Below the pieces are notes generated by a model. It saw only the letters and a program-made list of their open reading frames with translations, had not been told where the DNA came from and made no database searches. Below, piece after piece: positions 26,247-32,952 of a stretch of 64,000 nucleotides of DNA. Numbering within the stretch: the first letter of the stretch is position 1; each line of letters opens with the position of its first letter. Both the position numbers and the translations under genes were made by a program. Source of the stretch: Isosphaeraceae bacterium EP7 (GTDB taxonomy: Bacteria; Planctomycetota; Planctomycetia; Isosphaerales; Isosphaeraceae); contig CP151668.1 in NCBI GenBank assembly GCA_038400315.1, positions 1 to 64,000 on the forward strand. The letters run 5' to 3'.

Positions 26247-27425
26247 ATGGAACCATTCACGATCGCCGTCGTCTGCTTCTGGACCTGCGCGGTCCTGGTC
26301 GTCTACGCCTATCTGGGCTACCCGGTTTTGATCTGGGTCCTCGCAAGGGTCTTTGGCCAGATGCCAGCTCCCCCGCACAAAGACGAATTCGAATGGCCGA
26401 GCGTCTCGCTGCTGATACCGGCGTACAACGAGGAGAGGGTCATCGAAGAGCGGATTCGCAACGCCCTGGCGATGGACTACCCCGCCGATCGGCTCCAGAT
26501 CGTTGTCGGGTCCGATGGCAGCACCGACGCGACCAACGCGATCGCCCGAAGCTACGCCGGCCAGGGGGTTGAACTGCTCGACTACGAGGTCCGCCGGGGT
26601 AAAGCCTCCATCCTCAACCAAACGATCCCCGGACTCCGTGGCGAACTCGTCCTGATGTCCGATGCGAACACGATGATCGATTTTGACGCGCTCCGCAGGC
26701 TCGCCCAATGGTTCCACGACCCCTCCATCGGCGCGGTCTGCGGCCGCCTGGTCCTGATCGACCCGGCTAACGGGCGGAACGTCGACGGCCTCTATTGGAC
26801 GTATGAGACGTTCATCAAGAAATGCGAGAATCAACTCGGGGCGCTGCTGGGAGCCAACGGCGGTCTCTATCTGGTCCGCAGGGCTCTCTACGCTCCGATC
26901 CCGGCCACGACCACCGTCGACGACCTGGTCATCCCGCTCCGAGCCAAGCTGGCGACCGGGTGCAGGATCGTCTACGAAGCATCGGCGGTCGCTCGGGAGG
27001 AGACCGCTCCCGACATCGAAGGCGAGTTCCGCCGTCGGGCCCGGAACGGAACGGGCGACTTCCGGAGTATGGAAATCCTCTGGCCGCTGCTCAACCCGGT
27101 CTGGGGCTGGACCGCCTTCGCCTTCTTCTCTCACAAGTTCCTGCGCCTGCTCTGCCCTTTCTTGCTGATTCTCCTACTGGCCAGCAGCGTGATCCTGAGC
27201 GATCGGCCGATCTACAGGGCGGCACTACTCGGGCAGCTTGGCTTCTATCTCATCGCGGTGGCAGCGGGCTACACGCCACTTCATCCCAAGGTGTTTCGAT
27301 TCCTCAGGCTGACGACCATGTTCAGCGGGATGAATCTGGCGCTGCTCCTGGGGTTCTGGCGATGGATCTGGGGCACCCAGAAGGGAATCTGGAACCCCAC
27401 CGGCCGTCAAGGTCAACGCGCCTGA
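26247..27425 (+). CDS. Membrane-bound family 2 glycosyltransferase (processive-type)
   Basis: This 392-residue protein is anchored by one N-terminal helix (about 5-33) and about three C-terminal helices (about 290-375), as in cellulose- or hyaluronan-synthase-like enzymes. The cytoplasmic GT-A domain has SVSLLIPAYNEERVIEERI, IVVGSDGSTDAT, ELVLMSDANTMIDF and ENQLGALLGANGGLYLVRR. The QxxRW motif of processive synthases is replaced by RRRARNGTGDF, so it may add single residues or lipid-linked sugars. ATG 26247 lies after a 93-bp intergenic stretch that contains the 17-bp repeat. It is followed 23 bp later by the deacetylase-like gene. Confidence 0.86.
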   Translation: MEPFTIAVVCFWTCAVLVVYAYLGYPVLIWVLARVFGQMPAPPHKDEFEWPSVSLLIPAYNEERVIEERIRNALAMDYPADRLQIVVGSDGSTDATNAIARSYAGQGVELLDYEVRRGKASILNQTIPGLRGELVLMSDANTMIDFDALRRLAQWFHDPSIGAVCGRLVLIDPANGRNVDGLYWTYETFIKKCENQLGALLGANGGLYLVRRALYAPIPATTTVDDLVIPLRAKLATGCRIVYEASAVAREETAPDIEGEFRRRARNGTGDFRSMEILWPLLNPVWGWTAFAFFSHKFLRLLCPFLLILLLASSVILSDRPIYRAALLGQLGFYLIAVAAGYTPLHPKVFRFLRLTTMFSGMNLALLLGFWRWIWGTQKGIWNPTGRQGQRA

Positions 27426-27448
27426 AGCGCTCGAGGAGGGTCAGTTTG

Positions 27449-28690
27449 ATGAGCATCGCGATGGGCTTGATCACGCTGGTTCTCCTTCTGCTGGCCGGGC
27501 TCGGGCTCGTCGTCGGCGTGATCTTCGGACTGGCCAGCCGGAGAGGTTTTGATCGATGCCTGATCCCTTACCTGATCCAGCTCGGCAAGCGTCGGAGGGA
27601 GCGGCCCGACGGACCGATCCATGTCCTGCTCTGTATCGCCGATCACTTCGAGCCGGCCAACGACGGCGCGTCGCCCGAGAAAGCCACCGAGCGGGTCCGT
27701 CAGTGGGTTGAGGACTATCCGAGACTCTTCGGCCTGTTCCAAGACAGCGACGGGAAGCCGCCCCAGCACTCGTTCTTCTACCCGATCGAGCAGTACAACG
27801 CCGAACACCTCGACCATCTTGCCGAGCTATGCCGGAGCGGTTTCGGTGAAGTCGAGGTACACCTCCACCACCACGATGATACCGCCGAGGGGCTCCGGGT
27901 GGCGATCCAGCAAGCCAAGCAGCGTCTCTCAGAACGTCACGGTCTTTTGCCGAGAGATCGGGAAACGGGCGAGCTGGCCTATGGGTTCATCCACGGGAAC
28001 TGGGCCCTGGACAACTCCCGTCCCGACGGCCGATGGTGCGGCGTCAACAACGAACTCGACGTGCTCCGCGAAACCGGCTGCTACGCCGACTTCACGCTCC
28101 CCTCGGCTCCCAGCCCGACCCAGACCCGTAAGATCAATAGTATCTACTACGCGGTCGACGACCCCAAGCGTCCCCGGTCGCACGACTGGGGCGTCGACGC
28201 CGGCATCGGGCCAACCCCAGCCGACGCCCTCTTGATGATCCAAGGGCCGCTGGTGCTCGACTGGCGGAGGCGAAAATGGGGCCTCGTCCCACGGATTGAA
28301 AACGGTTGCCTCCAAGGCAACCAACCACCGAGCCCGGAGCGGCTGGAGCTCTGGATCAAGGCGAGTGTCCAGATTGCCCGGCGGCCCGACTGGTACTTCG
28401 TCAAGCTCCACACTCACGGGGCTCCCGGATCGAACCGCGAGGTGCTCCTTGGTGAACCCATGATCCGCTTCCATCAGGATCTGGCTCGCCGAGCCCAGCA
28501 AGACGCTCAGTTCCAGTTCCACTACGTGACCGCTCGCGAGATGTTCAACCTGGCCCAAGCCGCCGAGCAGGGCTGGACTGGGCCGGTCGACCAGGCCCGC
28601 GACTACCGGATGATCTGGGACGGAGCTTCGACGAGCCCGGCCGACCTAGCCTCAGTCTCGGCCGAGCCGACGATCGAAGACGCACCTTGA
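27449..28690 (+). CDS. Membrane-anchored polysaccharide deacetylase-like protein (NodB-fold, putative)
   Basis: About 413 residues with an N-terminal membrane anchor (about 6-28) and an extracytoplasmic domain. The pattern fits the glycoside hydrolase/deacetylase barrel: a metal-type VLLCIADHFEP near the start, VEVHLHHHDD with consecutive histidines, and FIHGNWALDNS. It also has late SVQIARRPDWYFVKLHTHGAP and FHYVTAREMFN segments. No strict NodB TFDDG motif is present, so the assignment rests on motif spacing and context. GAGGAGGG is well placed before ATG 27449. A role in removing N-acetyl groups from the growing or exported glycan is plausible. A hydrolase of the same fold is the alternative. 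Confidence 0.62.
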   Translation: MSIAMGLITLVLLLLAGLGLVVGVIFGLASRRGFDRCLIPYLIQLGKRRRERPDGPIHVLLCIADHFEPANDGASPEKATERVRQWVEDYPRLFGLFQDSDGKPPQHSFFYPIEQYNAEHLDHLAELCRSGFGEVEVHLHHHDDTAEGLRVAIQQAKQRLSERHGLLPRDRETGELAYGFIHGNWALDNSRPDGRWCGVNNELDVLRETGCYADFTLPSAPSPTQTRKINSIYYAVDDPKRPRSHDWGVDAGIGPTPADALLMIQGPLVLDWRRRKWGLVPRIENGCLQGNQPPSPERLELWIKASVQIARRPDWYFVKLHTHGAPGSNREVLLGEPMIRFHQDLARRAQQDAQFQFHYVTAREMFNLAQAAEQGWTGPVDQARDYRMIWDGASTSPADLASVSAEPTIEDAP

Positions 28691-28700
28691 GGAGGCACGC

Positions 28701-30473
28701 ATGAGCTCGGAACTCGAAGCACGATCGACGGCCGGTCCGGCTCTGGCGGAAATTCGGCCCGAGCCGGCCGCCTCTCGCCGGAGCTTCTCCAGGATCGGCC
28801 TGATCATCGCCACTCTCGGGGTAGTCTTGAGCCTCGGAGCGCGGCTGATCTACCTGGGCGCGGGGCCGTTCGGCGGTGATGAGCGGTACGTCGTGCTTCA
28901 CGCCCTGAAGTTCGGCACCGGCAACCTCAACCCGAAGAACTTTGACTGGCCCGCGTCCTCCTTCTACTACCTGACCTTCCTCGTCGATGGGTTCTTCTTC
29001 GCCGGCGGATTCTTGGCGGGATGTTTCCGAAGCCCCACCGACTTCGTCCTGGGATACCTGAGCAACCCTCGGGCTTATTACCTGATTCCCCGGCTGCTCT
29101 CGGCGAGCTTCGGCCTGGGCACGGTCATACTCCTGATCCGGGCGACCGGCCGGATGGTCGACCGACCAACCGGGCTGCTCGCCGGGCTCCTGCTGCTGAT
29201 GGTCCCGCTGCATGTGCAGACCAGCCGGGCCGGTCTGGCCGACGTCCCGATGACCTTCTTCGCGATCGCCTCGCTGGGGATCTCGCTCCGGATCGCGACC
29301 TCGGCGGAGGCCCGGCGCCGCGATTACCTTCTGGCGGGGATCATGGTCGGCCTGGCCGGCTCGATGAAGTACCACGGCGTGCTTTCGGCAAGCTATGTAA
29401 TCTCGGCCGATCTTTACCGCGAGTTCCCCCGGCTGGGTTGGCGGGCCGTCGTGGGGCTCCCGGTTCGCCGATCCCTTCTGGCCGCCGCCGGGATGTCGAT
29501 CCTGGCGTTCGTCGCGACGACGCCGTTCGCCGTCCTGGATTACCCGACCTTCTTCGCCGACCTCCGGTTTCAGCTGGAGCATCAGCGAGGCATCGTCGAG
29601 CATATCGGCATCGCCGAGCCCCCATCACCATTCCTCGAGCTGTTTCGGTCGACCTTGCCGGAGGTCGTCGGCCTGCCGATCGTCCTGCTCGGGTTCGCCG
29701 GGGGGGTACTCGCGTTGGTCGACCGCCGCCTCGGGCTGGCCGGTTCGATGCTGATCCCCTCGGTCGTCCTGGGACTGGCCGCCTTCCTGATGAGCCGGGT
29801 TCGGTTCACGCATTACCTCCTGCCGATCACGCCCTGCCTCTGCGCCCTGGCGGCCATCACGATCCGATCCATCGCCGGGCGTCTGGCCTCGACCGAGCCG
29901 AGGAGGTCGCTCATAAGCGGCCTGGCGCTGGGCTTGATCCTCGTCCTGACGATCCCGTTTCAGGTCAAGACGGCCCTGGCTCTGGGCTTGCCCCACACCG
30001 GGTCGGCGACGATGGCCTGGGTCCTGGAGCAATTCAAGCCGGGGACGAAGTTCGCGATGGACGACGAGGAGGACCTGAACTTCCTGCCGACGGTTGCCTC
30101 GCTCGATCGAAGCATCGCCGAGGCGAAGGCCGCCGGATTCTCCGGCAGGGTCGATTACTACTCGAACCTCAGGAAGATGATCGAGCGAGACCGGAACCAT
30201 CCCCATTATGATCTCTACCGATTGCACGCCTCGGATCGCTCGGGCGATTATCTCCGATATCTCCAGGATCAAGATGTCCGATATTTCATCCGATCGGGGT
30301 CGGTCGTCTCGATGTTCCGGAGGAACCGGCCCTCGCCGACGACCGAGGAGCGGCTCCGGTTCTACAAGGAACTTGAGTCTCGAGCCAAGCTCATCGCCAC
30401 GATCGAGGGAGACAACCAGAAGCTCCGAGGCCGGTCCTTCGAGGTCTTTGAGCTTCCGGCTGGCGATCGTTGA
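28701..30473 (+). CDS. Dolichyl/undecaprenyl-phosphate sugar-dependent transferase (GT39/ArnT-like)
   Basis: A polytopic GT-C enzyme of 590 residues. After a short cytoplasmic start comes a hydrophobic helix and the first extracytoplasmic loop with the acidic pair in GPFGGDERYVVLHAL, the hallmark Asp-Glu of PMT/ArnT catalysis. About ten more hydrophobic segments reach about residue 430, and the rest is a soluble extracytoplasmic domain. GAGGAGG precedes ATG 28701. It would use a polyprenyl-phosphate sugar donor to modify the glycan, or less likely a protein, on the outer face of the membrane. It begins 10 bp after the deacetylase stop, so the two are probably co-translated. Confidence 0.85.
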   Translation: MSSELEARSTAGPALAEIRPEPAASRRSFSRIGLIIATLGVVLSLGARLIYLGAGPFGGDERYVVLHALKFGTGNLNPKNFDWPASSFYYLTFLVDGFFFAGGFLAGCFRSPTDFVLGYLSNPRAYYLIPRLLSASFGLGTVILLIRATGRMVDRPTGLLAGLLLLMVPLHVQTSRAGLADVPMTFFAIASLGISLRIATSAEARRRDYLLAGIMVGLAGSMKYHGVLSASYVISADLYREFPRLGWRAVVGLPVRRSLLAAAGMSILAFVATTPFAVLDYPTFFADLRFQLEHQRGIVEHIGIAEPPSPFLELFRSTLPEVVGLPIVLLGFAGGVLALVDRRLGLAGSMLIPSVVLGLAAFLMSRVRFTHYLLPITPCLCALAAITIRSIAGRLASTEPRRSLISGLALGLILVLTIPFQVKTALALGLPHTGSATMAWVLEQFKPGTKFAMDDEEDLNFLPTVASLDRSIAEAKAAGFSGRVDYYSNLRKMIERDRNHPHYDLYRLHASDRSGDYLRYLQDQDVRYFIRSGSVVSMFRRNRPSPTTEERLRFYKELESRAKLIATIEGDNQKLRGRSFEVFELPAGDR

Positions 30474-30524
30474 GGCTCGGACCATCGGATTGAGCGAGGG
30501 GCATTTTTGAAGGAGAGGACCGAC

Positions 30525-31361
30525 ATGACCGATCAGGGCGAATCCAGGACCCTGGAACAGCTCAGAGAACATTACGAGATCGAAAAGGATCTGGCCGGCC
30601 GGCTTCGCCAGGCCTCCAGCCAGGACAGAAAGCACCTCTACTCGGCCCTCTACGATGAGCTTTATCAAAGGGTTCCGCATCACCCTCGAAACACTCGTCG
30701 ACATTCGTTGGAGGACAACGCCCGAGCCGTTCGGAGTCAGATGCGGTTTCTCCAGCGCTTCCTCAGGCCCGATGCGTCGTTCCTGGAGGTCGGCCCGGGG
30801 GATTGCAGCCTATCCTTTGAGGCGTCCCGGTTCGTCCGGAAGGTCTATGCTATCGACGTCTCGGCAGTGGCCATGAACAACCTCTCCAGGCCCGAGAACG
30901 TTGAAATTGTGACCTTCGACGGGATCAGTATCCCCCTACCGGCCGGATCGGTGGACATCGCCTACAGCCACCAGGTCATGGAACACCTGCACCAGGACGA
31001 CGCCCTGGCGCAGCTCCGAAGCATCTTCGAGGTCCTCAAGCCCGGCGGCCTCTATCTCTGCCTTACCCCGAATCGGCTCTACGGTCCATCCGACATCTCC
31101 ATGTACTTCGACGAGAGGCCCACCGGCTTCCACATGAAGGAATATACCAACACCGATCTATCGAAGCTGATGCTCGAGTCGGGATTTTCCAGGGTCCGGG
31201 CCTACGCCGGTCTCAAGGGGCGTTATGCCCCGGTGCCCGGACCGCTGATGACCTGGACCGAGGGGTTCCTGGATCGGCTGCCTCACGGGTCGAGGCGAGC
31301 CATCGCCGGGTCCCGTGCGGTCTCGAACTTCCTCGGCATCCGGTTGGTGGCGGCCAGGTGA
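30525..31361 (+). CDS. SAM-dependent class I methyltransferase
   Basis: About 278 residues. The Rossmann methyltransferase core has motif I FLEVGPGDCSLSFEA, an acidic residue after beta-2 (YAIDVSAVAMNNL), motif III DIAYSHQVMEHLHQDD and LKPGGLYLCLTPNRLYGPSD. This is the Methyltransf_11-type pattern common in sugar O-methyltransferases. ATG 30525 has GGAGAGG seven bases upstream; a TTG at 30507 is less likely. A terminal methyl group is one of the known caps read by Wzt-type transporters, so this enzyme might make the chain-stop signal for the ABC exporter of the same locus. That link is an inference. Confidence 0.86.
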   Translation: MTDQGESRTLEQLREHYEIEKDLAGRLRQASSQDRKHLYSALYDELYQRVPHHPRNTRRHSLEDNARAVRSQMRFLQRFLRPDASFLEVGPGDCSLSFEASRFVRKVYAIDVSAVAMNNLSRPENVEIVTFDGISIPLPAGSVDIAYSHQVMEHLHQDDALAQLRSIFEVLKPGGLYLCLTPNRLYGPSDISMYFDERPTGFHMKEYTNTDLSKLMLESGFSRVRAYAGLKGRYAPVPGPLMTWTEGFLDRLPHGSRRAIAGSRAVSNFLGIRLVAAR

Positions 31362-31481
31362 GCCGATCAACCTCGACGACTGGTCCCCGACGGCCCGCTG
31401 AGCTTCGACGACGCGGATGAACCCTTCCTCGCATCAAACCTTCCTCGAACCGTCCCGCTCTCCAGGAAACGGACCACCACG

Positions 31482-32846
31482 ATGAGCTCTCCGAGCGACT
31501 TCCCTGATCCATCCATCCCGACCAGGGATCTCCGCGAGTTGATGCTCTCGAAGATCCTCGACAACGCCTGTCGCGTTGGAATCATCGGCCTCGGATATGT
31601 CGGGCTGCCGCTGGCCCGAGCCTTTGTCGATTGAGGGATCGCGGTCCTGGGCTTCGACGTCGACTCTGCCAAGGTCGAATCGCTCCGTCGGGGACAGAGA
31701 TACATCGGCCACATCACCGACGAGGTAGTCCGCGAGATGACCCGCCGCGGTTTCGAGGCAACAGACGATTTCAACAGGCTCGACGAACCTGATGCGATCC
31801 TGATCTGTGTGCCGACTCCCCTGAAGGACGGTCGCGAGCCCGACCTGACTTTTGTGGTCGAATCGAGCAAGACCATCGCCACCCAGCTCCGAGCTGGTCA
31901 GCTAGTGGTCCTCGAGAGTACAACCTATCCCGGCACCGCCCGCGACGTCGTCCGACCGATCCTCGAGGCCAAAGGCTTGCAGGCCGGTGAAGACTTTTTC
32001 CTGGCGTTCAGCCCCGAGCGTGAGGATCCGGGCAACCCCCAGTTCTCGGCCCCGACGATTCCCAAGGTTGTCGGCGGGCTCGACCCTCGGAGCCTCGAGT
32101 TCGCCTCGACCCTGTATGCCAAGGTGATCACCCGAGTCGTCCCGGTTTCAAGCTGCGAGGTCGCCGAAGCCTGCAAAATCCTCAAGAACACCTATCGGGC
32201 TGTAAACATCGCCTTGGTCAACGAACTGAAGATCCTTTACGGCCGGATGGGCATCGACGTTTGAGAGGTGATCGAGGCGGCCCGGACCAAGCCCTTCGGA
32301 TTCCAGGTGTTCTAGCCTGGTCCAGGGCTGGGCGGGCGCTGCATTCCGATCGATCCGTTCTAACTCTCCTGGATCGCCAGGAAACACGGCCTGACGACCC
32401 GGTTCTTCGGGCTGGCCGGAGAGATCAACACCGCCATGCCCGCCTACGTTGTTCAGCGAATCGCCGACGCCCTCAACGATCGGGCCAAGCCGGTCCGGGG
32501 CAGTAAGATCATCCTGCTTGGTATGGCTTTCAAGAAGGACGTGGACGACCCCCGCGAATCGCCCGGCTTCGAGCTGATGGAGTTGCTCCTGGCTAAAGGA
32601 GCCATCGTCTCCTACAACGACCCACATATCCCCAAGCTCCCCTCGATGCGGCACTACCCTGGACTCAAGATGACCAGCCAGCCGTTGACGCCGGAATACC
32701 TCCGGTCTCAGGATTGCGTCCTGATCGCGACGGACCACTTAGCCTACGACTGGCCCTTGATCGTCGAGCACTCGCCGTTGGTCATCGACACCCGCAATGC
32801 GGCCCGGAAGGTAAAGGCTCATCGCGAGCGGATCGTCCCGGCCTGA
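31482..32846 (+). pseudogene. UDP-sugar 6-dehydrogenase (UDP-Glc/GlcNAc dehydrogenase family) with four in-frame stops
   Basis: One continuous frame of 454 codons from ATG 31482 encodes a complete nucleotide-sugar dehydrogenase that would oxidise C6 to a uronic acid. It shows VGIIGLGYVGLPLARAF, PTPLKD, the STTYPGT block, EDPGNP, the Cys loop GPGLGGRCIPIDPF, and FKKDVDDPRESP. Four stops interrupt it without any frameshift: TGA at 31632-31634; TGA at 32262-32264, where the family has Trp (DVWEVI); TAG at 32313-32315, where an aromatic residue precedes PGPG; and TAA at 32361-32363, where the family has Tyr (DPFYLSW). The usual His before the catalytic Cys is Arg. The gene is almost certainly dead. 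By family it could be WbpA-like and would feed the diacetamido-uronate genes at 7.2-9.9 kb. Confidence 0.93.
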
Positions 32847-32891
32847 CCAGCCTGGAGACGCCGCGGATCATCGATCACTTCGAAAGTGAGC

Positions 32892-32937
32892 GTCCCGCCG
32901 CAACCGGTCTAATCCGGTAGCGGCGGGACCCCTTTTT
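32892..32937 (+). terminator. Rho-independent terminator ending the polysaccharide operon
   Basis: The stem is GTCCCGCCGC (32892-32901) with GCGGCGGGAC (32920-32929). An internal ACCGG/CCGGT extension makes it nearly 16 bp with a single A-A mismatch and a TCTAAT loop. CCCTTTTTG follows on the plus strand. It lies 45 bp after the dehydrogenase pseudogene and just before the convergent beta-helix gene. Confidence 0.92.
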
Positions 32938-32952
32938 GCCTCTCTAAGACGT

